This document shows positions 53,137 to 60,667 of a DNA stretch of 64,000 nucleotides, one piece after another. Source of the DNA: Rhodospirillaceae bacterium (GTDB lineage: Bacteria > Pseudomonadota > Alphaproteobacteria > Rhodospirillales > JABHCV01); NCBI GenBank assembly GCA_018662005.1, contig JABJHA010000015.1:106497-170496 (forward strand), in the 5' to 3' direction. Numbering within the stretch: the first letter of the stretch is position 1; each line of letters begins with the position of its first letter. Both the position numbers and the translations under genes were made by a program. The notes under the pieces were generated by a model. That model searched no databases. It was not told the origin of the DNA and saw only the letters and a list, made by a program, of their open reading frames with translations.

Positions 53137-54501
53137 ATGAGTTTCACCGTTGCCATCGTCGGCCGACCCAATGTCGGCAAATCGACCCTTTTTAACCGTC
53201 TGGTTGGAAAGCGGTTGGCTATTGTTGATGACACGCCGGGTGTCACGCGTGATCGTCGGCAGGGAGAAGGTGGGATTTCAGGCCTGAAATTCTCCGTAAT
53301 CGATACGGCAGGTCTCGAAGACGCCATGGATGATTCCCTTGAGGCTCGTATGCGCAACCAGACAACCCTGGCCCTCGAGGAAGCCGACGTCGCCCTGATG
53401 CTGATCGACGCCCGCGCCGGGGTGACACCGCTTGACAGTCATTTTGGCAAATGGATACGCCAGCAAGGTGTGCCGCTTATTCTGGTCGCCAACAAGTGCG
53501 AAGGAAAAGCCGGAATGCCGGGACTGGCAGAATCTTACGGATTGGGCCTTGGCGAACCACTGGCGTTTTCTGCCGAGCACGGTGAAGGCTTAAGCGAGCT
53601 TTACGATGCCTTGCTGCCCTACGCCGGCGAACGCGATAACAGTGGTTTTGAAGAATCCGATGATTACGCCGATGATGATGGTGATGATAGCACCCGCCCT
53701 ATCAGCCTTGCCATCGTCGGCCGTCCCAACGTCGGCAAATCGACCCTGGTCAACAAACTGCTCGGCGAGGAACGGATGTTGACCGGACCCGAGGCTGGCA
53801 TCACCCGAGATTCCATTACCACCAAATGGGATTTTCAGGGACGCGAAATAAGACTGGTCGATACCGCGGGCTTGCGTAAAAAAGCGCGGGTTACCGAAAA
53901 GGTTGAAAGCCTGTCGACAGGTGATTCCATTCGCAGCATTAAATTCGCTCAGGTCGTGGTGCTGGTGCTCGATAGCGCCGATATGATGGAAAAACAAGAT
54001 CTGACCATTGCCCGGCGGGTTGTCGAGGAAGGCCGGGTCCTGGTCATCGCCGTCAATAAGTGGGATTTGGTGAAAGACAGTAAAAAGACCCTGGCCAAAT
54101 TAACTGACCGCTTGCAGACATCGCTGCCACAGGCCCGCGGCATTCCGATTATTACCATGTCGGCGAAAACCGGGCGCGGCATTGACCGCCTGCTGCCCGC
54201 CGTCCTGAATATTTACGAACTTTGGAATAAGCGAATCTCGACCGGGGCGTTAAACCGTTGGCTCGATGGTATTCTCGACCACCACCCGCCGCCGCTTTCC
54301 AGCGGCAAGCGCATTCGTCTTCGCTACATGACCCAGGCCAAAACCCGCCCCCCCACCTTCGTTGTTTTCGCCAGTAGGCCTACAGGGCTTCCGGAATCAT
54401 ACAATCGTTATTTGGTTAACGCCCTGCGCGAAGACTTCGACCTGCCCGGCATTCCCATCCGCCTGCACACAAAAAAGGGCAAGAACCCGTACGCGGATTG
54501 A
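53137..54501 (+). CDS. der: Ribosome biogenesis GTPase Der (EngA)
   Basis: 454 residues with two tandem GTPase domains, each with GRPNVGKST (9-17 and about 191-199), DTAGL switch II (twice) and NKCE / NKWD specificity motifs, plus the C-terminal KH-like domain ([19 protein letters not shown]). A short acidic linker ([10 protein letters not shown]) joins the two G domains. Der matures the 50S subunit. Twelve bases after bamB. Confidence 0.94.
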   Translation: MSFTVAIVGRPNVGKSTLFNRLVGKRLAIVDDTPGVTRDRRQGEGGISGLKFSVIDTAGLEDAMDDSLEARMRNQTTLALEEADVALMLIDARAGVTPLDSHFGKWIRQQGVPLILVANKCEGKAGMPGLAESYGLGLGEPLAFSAEHGEGLSELYDALLPYAGERDNSGFEESDDYADDDGDDSTRPISLAIVGRPNVGKSTLVNKLLGEERMLTGPEAGITRDSITTKWDFQGREIRLVDTAGLRKKARVTEKVESLSTGDSIRSIKFAQVVVLVLDSADMMEKQDLTIARRVVEEGRVLVIAVNKWDLVKDSKKTLAKLTDRLQTSLPQARGIPIITMSAKTGRGIDRLLPAVLNIYELWNKRISTGALNRWLDGILDHHPPPLSSGKRIRLRYMTQAKTRPPTFVVFASRPTGLPESYNRYLVNALREDFDLPGIPIRLHTKKGKNPYAD

Positions 54502-54543
54502 AGCTGAGGAAAAACGGATTTTCGACATTTCACAATCCCCCTT

Positions 54544-56964
54544 TCAAGACACCACCGTTCTCTCAGGCGGAAAACGAAGAATAACTGTCGTGCCTTTATC
54601 AACCTCGCTTTCAATATTAAGAGTGCCGCCAAACAGTTTCATCAAATTGACGCAAAGATGAAGGCCCAAGCCGGTGCCTTCATGCCTCCTGGAATGCAAG
54701 CCATCCGCTTGCTCAAAAGGCTGCAATGCTTTGATTTTACCGGATTCCGACATGCCGATGCCCGTGTCCGAAACGCTGATTACAATACTGTTGTCTTTAT
54801 CCAACGAGGCTTCGACATCTATCTTCCCGCTATTAGGAGTGAATTTGATGGCATTGGACAGAAGGTTGTTAAAAATCTGGATTAACGCCCTTTCATCACC
54901 ACGAATAGCCGGAAATTCAGGAGGCACGCAGGTAGATAAAGTTTGATTGGATGTTTCTGCAATTTTTTTCAACTGCCGAAAACTGGTTTGGATCAACTTG
55001 AGGATATCCAAAGGCTTTTCTACCAACTCATATTTACCCGCTTCAATTTTTGACAGGTCGAGGATATCGTTGATAAGACTGACAAGAAGTGTCCCGCTGT
55101 CATAGATGTCGTTGGCATAACTCTCGTAATGTGGGTCGCCTAGAGACCCGAAGGTTTTCTCCCTCATCATATCGCTAAAACCCAAAATCGCGTTTAGAGG
55201 GGTACGAAGGTCATGGCTCATAGATGCCAGGAACTCGGACTTGGCCTGATTGGCTTGCTCGGCCTCAGCCTTGGCGGACGTCAGGTTTTCTTCAATTTGC
55301 GCGCGCTCAAGTTCCTGGGCCGTACGTGCCGCAACAAGTTGCAAAATAGACTTAATGCGCTGCGGGTTAGGCAGAGGCTTACGGTCCATAACAGCGATCA
55401 GACCAATTGGTTTTCTTTTGGAATCCCAAAGTGGAATGCCGACATAGCTTTCGGCGCCCATGTCTACCAGCAATTTGTCTTTCGGAAACAACTCCTTGAT
55501 CCGTTCTGGGTAACAACAGAGATTTTTTCCGATGACATTTTCGCAAGGCGTCCACTCAAGGTCATACTCAATATTGCCGGGAAACTTCCCGAGCGCATAG
55601 AGCGAAACCGTTCGAGCCACCTTCTCGTTAGCGCTCAGGACATCAACGAAGACAAAATCAACGTCCAGGGTTTTGCCAAGATAAGTAACTAGGCTGTCAA
55701 AAAAATTTCCTCCAGACTTTTCCCATCCGCGTTGAGAAATGAAAAATAACGTTTCTTCATTAGCTTTGATTTCAGCGGTGCGATTGGCAACGGCCCGGCG
55801 CAAGGTGATGATCCAGGCGATAACCGCCGCACCCGCGACGAAGATTACAAAAATCAATAGTCCAACGGTCCAGATCTGTAGACGTTTATCCGCTTCCCGT
55901 TGCGGATCAAAAATGAAGTCGTCTCCAGGCGGAGTTCCAAAGACCACGCCGGCAGTTTTCATAGAGGCGTGAATATTGCGCCATCGCTGGGGATCGTTCT
56001 GACCAAGAGGAATTACGGGGAAATGCGTAAGTTGTTTTACGGGATCGATCTGGAAACGATTGAAGGCTTTGAGGTCTGATACCGGAACTTTTCGAGGCAG
56101 ATCACTTGAGATGCGGTCGGCAATCTCAATGCCATGAGTAAGGGCGTAGCGCCAACCCTTGATGCTGGCCTCGACAAACGCCTTGACCAATTCCGGCTTC
56201 TGTTCGATGAGAGAGCGGCGGGTGAAAAGGGTGTCACCATAGAATTCAATCCCGTAAGTTGAAGGTTTGAGGGTGTTGATAATTTGACTTGCCGAGTTTT
56301 CAAACCAATGAGTGTCCAGGGTATAACCTACGGCCACGTCCACTTGACCGTCGGTAATATCCTTAAATCCATTTTTAATAATTGTGATGTTTGGAAAATC
56401 GCGTTCCGGGTCCAGGCCGACCTTCGCCATCATTACTCTGATCTCGGTTTCCCCAATATTTCCCCGCGAGAACATTCCTAAATTCAGCCCCTTTAGATCA
56501 GAAGGTGAATCCAGCTTGGTATTCACCAGTCCATAAACGATGAGAGGACTTTCCTGAAATATGGATGCCAGCACTACAAAGGAAGCATCCGTCTTACTGG
56601 AAGAAAGAAGATCGCTTGCAGTAACGCCGAATTCGACCCGACCGGTTGCAACTTCCTCGCTGGCTTTAAGATATTTCCAATCCTTGGTGAATGAAGGCCT
56701 AATTTCCACGTCCAGGCCAACGTCGGCATAATAACCCTGCCACTTGGCCGCATAATAACCGGCAAACTGGTACTGGTGGTCCCATCGCAGCTGCAAAGTT
56801 ACCTTGTCCGCCGCATTGGTTGGTGAGACCAGCAGAACCAAAACGGCAACAATAAGCAGCCACAGCTTTTTCCGGGCGATAGGCAAACCAAACACCCCTC
56901 TGCGTTTTTTAAGGATGGTGGTGGAGCGTAGATTTAAGCTCCCCGCGTTTCGGATTAGTTGCAT
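54544..56964 (-). CDS. Histidine kinase with periplasmic NMT1-like sensor and GAF domain
   Basis: 806 residues. After a signal anchor comes a periplasmic NMT1/THI5-type binding domain (about 55-290: TLQLRWDHQYQFAGYYAAKWQGYY, EVATGRVEFGVTASDLL), then a helix (about 367-390), a GAF-like domain (about 410-560) and the kinase core: H584 in SMSHDLRTPLNAIL, N-box near 704 (NNLLSNAIKFTP) and DTGIGMSE / GTGLGLHL. NMT1-like domains bind pyrimidine or thiamine precursors and other small molecules. No response regulator is near, so it is an orphan and its target is unknown. The long intergenic region upstream shows no partner gene. Confidence 0.85.
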   Translation of the reverse strand: MQLIRNAGSLNLRSTTILKKRRGVFGLPIARKKLWLLIVAVLVLLVSPTNAADKVTLQLRWDHQYQFAGYYAAKWQGYYADVGLDVEIRPSFTKDWKYLKASEEVATGRVEFGVTASDLLSSSKTDASFVVLASIFQESPLIVYGLVNTKLDSPSDLKGLNLGMFSRGNIGETEIRVMMAKVGLDPERDFPNITIIKNGFKDITDGQVDVAVGYTLDTHWFENSASQIINTLKPSTYGIEFYGDTLFTRRSLIEQKPELVKAFVEASIKGWRYALTHGIEIADRISSDLPRKVPVSDLKAFNRFQIDPVKQLTHFPVIPLGQNDPQRWRNIHASMKTAGVVFGTPPGDDFIFDPQREADKRLQIWTVGLLIFVIFVAGAAVIAWIITLRRAVANRTAEIKANEETLFFISQRGWEKSGGNFFDSLVTYLGKTLDVDFVFVDVLSANEKVARTVSLYALGKFPGNIEYDLEWTPCENVIGKNLCCYPERIKELFPKDKLLVDMGAESYVGIPLWDSKRKPIGLIAVMDRKPLPNPQRIKSILQLVAARTAQELERAQIEENLTSAKAEAEQANQAKSEFLASMSHDLRTPLNAILGFSDMMREKTFGSLGDPHYESYANDIYDSGTLLVSLINDILDLSKIEAGKYELVEKPLDILKLIQTSFRQLKKIAETSNQTLSTCVPPEFPAIRGDERALIQIFNNLLSNAIKFTPNSGKIDVEASLDKDNSIVISVSDTGIGMSESGKIKALQPFEQADGLHSRRHEGTGLGLHLCVNLMKLFGGTLNIESEVDKGTTVILRFPPERTVVS

Positions 56965-57279
56965 TGACCTGTGTCATTTTAGGTTAATAAAAAAATTGTG
57001 CAGATGGCTCCATACGCCGGTCTGAATATTAAACTTCCGCTTTTGGCAAATAGCTGAAGTTCTAGCAACTATTTGATAATGTTCACTTTTTCTACGGTTA
57101 ACGGAAGTCATTTATGGCTGGCGATTTAGTCCGGAAAGGACCATGAGCAGACCTTTATTGATTTTGTATCCAAATGTGCCCTTGTGACCTAAGTCAATGC
57201 GGAAGACGCGGACAAATGTTCCTAATGATCGCACTAGAGTGGCTGAATCCCCTTCATCTTTCAGGCAGGTATAGGTGTC
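56965..57279. other. 315-bp gene-free region between divergent genes
   Basis: No gene I can support. It contains a weak inverted repeat (AAATAGCT...AGCAACTATTT near 57046-57072) and must hold the divergent promoters of the histidine kinase and DUF411 genes. A minus-strand open frame covering 57112-57333 overlaps the DUF411 start and has no recognisable product. Confidence 0.5.
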
Positions 57280-57816
57280 ATGACAAGAAAGCGTAAAGAA
57301 ACGAATGGGAAAGCAGCCCATCCGGCAATCCACTCAGAAGGAGCATCCGAAAAAAGGGCTACGCTTTCTCGCAGAGGCGTAATGCTCGCTCTTGGAGGTG
57401 CTGCAATAGCCGGTGGCTTCCTGTTAATCAATTCCTCACCGGCAATGGCCAAGGAAGTCGTCGTCTACAAGAACCCGTCCTGCGGATGTTGCTCTAAATG
57501 GGCCGATTATATGCGTGCCGCCGGTTTTTCAGTTGAGGTATATGCCGTCAACAATATGGGTGACATAAAAGAGAAATACGGCACCCCGTGGAAAATGGAA
57601 TCCTGCCACACGGCCCTGATTGACGGTTATGTCATCGAAGGTCATGTACCGTTGCGCGAGATCAATCGATTGCTAACTGAGCGCCCCAAGGCCATGGGTC
57701 TTGCGGTCCCGGGAATGCCCGCAGGTTCGCCGGGTATGGAGGGCCGCTACACAGATACCTACAATGTGATGCTGTTCCAGTCAGACGGCTCGACGGAAGT
57801 CTACGCCCAGTACTGA
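57280..57816 (+). CDS. DUF411 metal-binding exported protein
   Basis: 178 residues. A twin-arginine-like signal (TLSRRGVMLALGGAAIAGG, cleavage near PAMA-KEV) is followed by a DUF411 domain with VVVYKNPSCGCCSKWADYM (C68, C70, C71) and a second cysteine/histidine cluster ESCHTALIDGYVIEGHVP. DUF411 proteins are often encoded near copper-handling genes and are thought to bind metal; no copper genes are visible here. The N-terminus before the twin arginines is unusually long (about 30 residues). Confidence 0.83.
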   Translation: MTRKRKETNGKAAHPAIHSEGASEKRATLSRRGVMLALGGAAIAGGFLLINSSPAMAKEVVVYKNPSCGCCSKWADYMRAAGFSVEVYAVNNMGDIKEKYGTPWKMESCHTALIDGYVIEGHVPLREINRLLTERPKAMGLAVPGMPAGSPGMEGRYTDTYNVMLFQSDGSTEVYAQY

Positions 57817-57818
57817 TG

Positions 57819-58044
57819 GCGTTCCCAAGCACACAGAATTACGTCTGTTTCAGGCTCTAAAGCAGACAGTATCTTCAGGAATGCAGATCTTTTCGGGTAT
57901 CTTGGCCCCCAGATTCAGATGACGCGAAACCGAAGGTGGCGGTTGTATTTTGTCGAGACCTAGCCGCCGCCGCGCTGAAAGGCGCGGTCGAAGGCTGCTA
58001 TTGTTTTTGTTACGTCGGCCTCGCTGTATCCCTTGAACGTCTGG
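57819..58044. repeat. Left copy of 226-bp direct repeat
   Basis: Matches 58663-58888 base for base with no indels; I count about 22 substitutions. It starts two bases after the DUF411 stop and ends one base before the stop codon of the PAS gene. It includes the 3' end of a second copy of the small gene at 58804-59094 and the conserved non-coding region beyond it. Confidence 0.9.
57960..58044 (-). pseudogene. 3' fragment of the 96-residue AOR-cluster gene
   Basis: Read on the minus strand, 57960-58044 encodes TFKGYSEADVTKTIAAFDRA-FQRGGG-stop, the last 26 or so residues of the protein at 58804-59094 with a single amino-acid change (T to A). The upstream two-thirds is missing and is replaced by the PAS gene. 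Of the codon differences, nearly all are synonymous, so this copy was once under coding constraint. Confidence 0.8.
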
Positions 58045-58045
58045 T

Positions 58046-58546
58046 TCACTCGGTGGCTTTCCCAGCAAGTATTTCACTGAGTTTCCTAATGTTCTCCATG
58101 GGGTGAACAACTGACAAGACACCCGTAACATCATTGCCATTCTCAGATAACGGCCAACGGGCCGTTATCGACATACGTTGAACTCCTGACAAAGAAATGA
58201 ACTGAACCTCAGAAAAATTTTCTCGTTTTTCAGTCACGACTTTGCGAAAAAGATTATTCAGAATATTCCGCAAACCGGCATGGGGAGTATCTAATAAATT
58301 TTTCCCTGTCATTTCATCACCGTCCAAGCCAACCAGCCCGGTCCCAAAAAACCGGATAATGAACTCATCCTTGTCAGTGGAATAGTCAGTGACTGAAGAA
58401 TAGGGGATCGATCTCAAAGGGATAAAAAGAAGATCAAAATCTCTTCGGGATGGCCCTATATTCCTCCCTTTGGCCTTAACCCATGCTTCATGAACCTGCC
58501 TCATTTCAGTCGGCAAGTCGGGAAACTGGAGTGGTGTGGAATGCAC
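58046..58546 (-). CDS. PAS-domain protein (PAS_5-like)
   Basis: 166 residues resembling the short PAS_5 family common in Rhodospirillales: RRDFDLLFIPLRSIPYSSVTDYS..., FIIRFFGTGLVGLDGDEMTGKNLLD and SVVHPMENI. No output domain is attached. PAS_5 proteins are presumed small-molecule or redox sensors with unknown partners. It lies exactly between two 226-bp direct repeats, with its stop codon two bases from the left repeat. Confidence 0.78.
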   Translation of the reverse strand: MHSTPLQFPDLPTEMRQVHEAWVKAKGRNIGPSRRDFDLLFIPLRSIPYSSVTDYSTDKDEFIIRFFGTGLVGLDGDEMTGKNLLDTPHAGLRNILNNLFRKVVTEKRENFSEVQFISLSGVQRMSITARWPLSENGNDVTGVLSVVHPMENIRKLSEILAGKATE

Positions 58547-58662
58547 TTTACTAGAAGATATGTGTCATCACCTTAAAAGCATATGAGGGAAATGTACCAA
58601 AACAACTTACTTCAAATATGATCCACAACATATACGAATGTCTACATTTTGGCTAAAAACAA

Positions 58663-58888
58663 GCGTTCCCAAGTACACAGAATTACGTCTGTCTCAGGCT
58701 CCAAAGCAGGCATTGTCTTCAGGAATGCCGATTTTTTCGGGTTTATTGGACCACGGGTTCAGATGACGCGAAACCGAAGGTGGCGGCTTTATTTTGTCGA
58801 GACCTAGCCCCCGCCGCGCTGAAAGGCTCGGTCGAAGGCTGCTATTGTTTTTGTTACGTCGGTCTCGCTATAGCCCTTGAACGTCAGG
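58663..58888. repeat. Right copy of 226-bp direct repeat
   Basis: Pairs with 57819-58044 at a constant offset of 844 bases. The part from 58804 is the 3' coding end of the intact small gene. The part from 58663 to 58803 is non-coding, and includes CAGAATTACGTCTG and a GAT/T-rich stretch shared by both copies. The 116 bases between it and the PAS start (58547-58662) are AT-rich and probably hold the PAS promoter. Confidence 0.9.
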
Positions 58889-59094
58889 GTGACGTGGGTA
58901 ACCGGCAGGACGAACAGGGCGATGCGGCGCTCGCTTTGTTCTGAAATGGAAATTTCCAGACTTTTACCATCGCCTTCCAAGATCACCCGGTCGGCTAGCA
59001 GGTCAAATTCGTCCCCCATGACACGCGGGATGTTGCGAAAAAATTCGGCGTGGGAGATCCCCATTTCCTTTTCAATGACGACATCGCTACTCAT
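58804..59094 (-). CDS. Small unknown protein of the AOR operon
   Basis: 96 residues, no signal peptide or membrane segment. SHAEFFRNIPRVMGDE near the N-terminus, then alternating hydrophobic strands (SLEISISEQSERRIALFVLPVTHVTLTFKGYS) and a C-terminal helix, ending FQRGGG. I do not recognise the family. It is the last gene of the AOR operon, starting three bases after the MoaD-like stop. Position suggests a role in cofactor insertion or assembly of the oxidoreductase (inference). Confidence 0.75.
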   Translation of the reverse strand: MSSDVVIEKEMGISHAEFFRNIPRVMGDEFDLLADRVILEGDGKSLEISISEQSERRIALFVLPVTHVTLTFKGYSETDVTKTIAAFDRAFQRGGG

Positions 59095-59097
59095 CTC

Positions 59098-59352
59098 TTA
59101 CCCCCCCCCCGCCACTGGTGGCCACACCGCAAGGGCGTCACCATCTTCAAGAACTTTTTCACCGCGTTCGCTGGGGGCGATATAGTGCCCGTTGACGAGG
59201 ACAAGGTGGCAGTGTTCCAACGGTACGTCATGATCTTTCAGAATACCTTCAAGGGTGATCCCTGAATTGACTTCCACCTCTGCCTCGTTGCGCACCGCGT
59301 GATCGGGAAGATGCTTACCAAGTGCTGCATAGAGCTTGAGAGAAATCTTCAC
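59098..59352 (-). CDS. MoaD/ThiS-family sulfur carrier protein
   Basis: 84 residues with the ubiquitin-like beta-grasp pattern of MoaD: MKISLKLYAALGKHLPD...VEVNSGITLEGILKDHDVPLEHCHLVLVNGHYIAPSERGEKVLEDGDALAVWPPVAGGG. The C-terminal glycines accept sulfur for pterin dithiolene synthesis. MoaD proteins usually end in two glycines; this one ends in three, encoded by a run of ten G just before the stop. A dedicated MoaD in an AOR operon fits tungstopterin supply. ATGA overlap with the FAD gene. Confidence 0.85.
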   Translation of the reverse strand: MKISLKLYAALGKHLPDHAVRNEAEVEVNSGITLEGILKDHDVPLEHCHLVLVNGHYIAPSERGEKVLEDGDALAVWPPVAGGG

Positions 59353-60596
59353 GAGCCTTCGCCCCGCGTACAGTCAATATAGGCCTCAATAAAGCGATTG
59401 GGATCGGTCATCAGGCGTTCTTTCCACGAGGCCAGATTGACCCGCGTCTGAATCAGCCCGCGGATCACCCCGATACCGTCGGTACGGCCGATCATCAAGG
59501 CCCCTACCAGCAGATCGCCATCAAAATTGAGCAGCGTGTAGCGGTAATTTTCCTGGTCCAGCATGGTCGCGCTGTCGCCGCCTTCAGCCCCTTGCCAAAG
59601 GCCGAAGGAGCACGAAATTAACCCAAGTGTGTCGAGCACATTCATATTCAGGCTGCCCCGATAGTCAATTTGCTTCCCGGCCATGTTCATGGCGGCGATG
59701 CGTCCATGCTCGACGCCTGTGGGCTGCACGGCGTGCACCGACCAGTCGCCTGTCGAAAAATCCGGCCCCTGGGCGACGTCGCCTGCGGCATAGATATTAT
59801 CGACGCTGGATTTCAGATGGTTATCGACCTTGATACCGGCATCGATCTCGACACCGCTGCCATCAAGAAAATCCGCATTGGGACGAACACCGGTGGCAAC
59901 CACCACCAGATCAGCATTAATGACGTCGCCATTGTTCACATGGACAGCAAGTTTGCCAGCCGCTTCGCCAACAGAATCGACCCTGGCCGAGGTCAGCACA
60001 TTGACCCCTTTCTCAATGCACCAGTCCTTTATCATGTTACCGGCGTTCTGGTCCATCATCCGGGGAACCATGCGGTCTTCAGCCTCGACCACCGTCAGGT
60101 TGGCCCCGGACAGGGCCAGCGCTTCCATGATGATACAGCCGATGAAACCAGCCCCCATCAACACCACATCCACGCCTTGCCCGGCAATGCCCACAATATT
60201 GCGGGCATCTTCCAGGGTCCAGCAATGATGAATATTTGGACGGTCCAGTCCCTTGATCGGCGGCTTGATCGGGTGTGATCCAGTGGCCACCAGCATTTTA
60301 TCGAAGGCGACAGTTTCGCCGGAATCAAGGGTCAGGGTGTTGTCGTCATGGCTGACGCTCTTCGCCCGGGCCTGAATGTATTTGATGCCAAGGTTTTCAA
60401 AATGATTTTCGGCTTTGCGCAGGTAAACCCCTTCTTCGGACACCTTGCCAGTCAGGAAGTAAGGGATCGCCATGCGGCCATACGGCGGGTCTTTTTCCCC
60501 GTCAACCAGCACCACCGTGGCGTCAGGGTCGGCGCTGCGCAAGGTTTCGGCTGCGGTGACACCGGAAGGTCCAGCGCCAACAATCACGTATTGCAT
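59349..60596 (-). CDS. FAD-dependent pyridine nucleotide oxidoreductase of the AOR operon
   Basis: 415 residues with two Rossmann folds: YVIVGAGPSGVTAAETLRSA at the N-terminus (FAD) and VDVVLMGAGFIGCIIMEALA near 150 (NAD), plus the second FAD motif IYAAGDVAQGPDF. Resembles the NADH-linked flavin subunit (AorC) of proteobacterial aldehyde oxidoreductases, which transfers electrons between the ferredoxin subunit and NAD+. Preceded by a terminator-like hairpin that separates it from the catalytic genes. Confidence 0.85.
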   Translation of the reverse strand: MQYVIVGAGPSGVTAAETLRSADPDATVVLVDGEKDPPYGRMAIPYFLTGKVSEEGVYLRKAENHFENLGIKYIQARAKSVSHDDNTLTLDSGETVAFDKMLVATGSHPIKPPIKGLDRPNIHHCWTLEDARNIVGIAGQGVDVVLMGAGFIGCIIMEALALSGANLTVVEAEDRMVPRMMDQNAGNMIKDWCIEKGVNVLTSARVDSVGEAAGKLAVHVNNGDVINADLVVVATGVRPNADFLDGSGVEIDAGIKVDNHLKSSVDNIYAAGDVAQGPDFSTGDWSVHAVQPTGVEHGRIAAMNMAGKQIDYRGSLNMNVLDTLGLISCSFGLWQGAEGGDSATMLDQENYRYTLLNFDGDLLVGALMIGRTDGIGVIRGLIQTRVNLASWKERLMTDPNRFIEAYIDCTRGEGS

Positions 60597-60608
60597 TTGT
60601 ACCTACCT

Positions 60609-60650
60609 CAAAAAAGAATCCCCCACACCCCTTATCCAAGGGTGTGGGGG
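60609..60650 (-). terminator. Terminator-like hairpin inside the AOR operon
   Basis: On the minus strand, CCCCCACACCC (60650-60640) pairs perfectly with GGGTGTGGGGG (60630-60620) around nine bases, then ATTCTTTTTT (60619-60610). An 11-bp GC-rich stem plus a T tract is a full intrinsic terminator, located between the catalytic subunit and the FAD subunit genes. Confidence 0.8.
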
Positions 60651-60667
60651 CGTTCTGTGAGCAACCT

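Noticed and set aside
57112..57333. A 73-residue minus-strand open frame between the histidine kinase and DUF411 genes
   Set aside because: No recognisable family, no ribosome binding site, and it overlaps the start of the well-supported DUF411 gene.
57850..58140. A 96-residue minus-strand frame over the left repeat and the PAS gene end
   Set aside because: It runs in a different frame from both the gene remnant and the PAS gene and has no homologous pattern.
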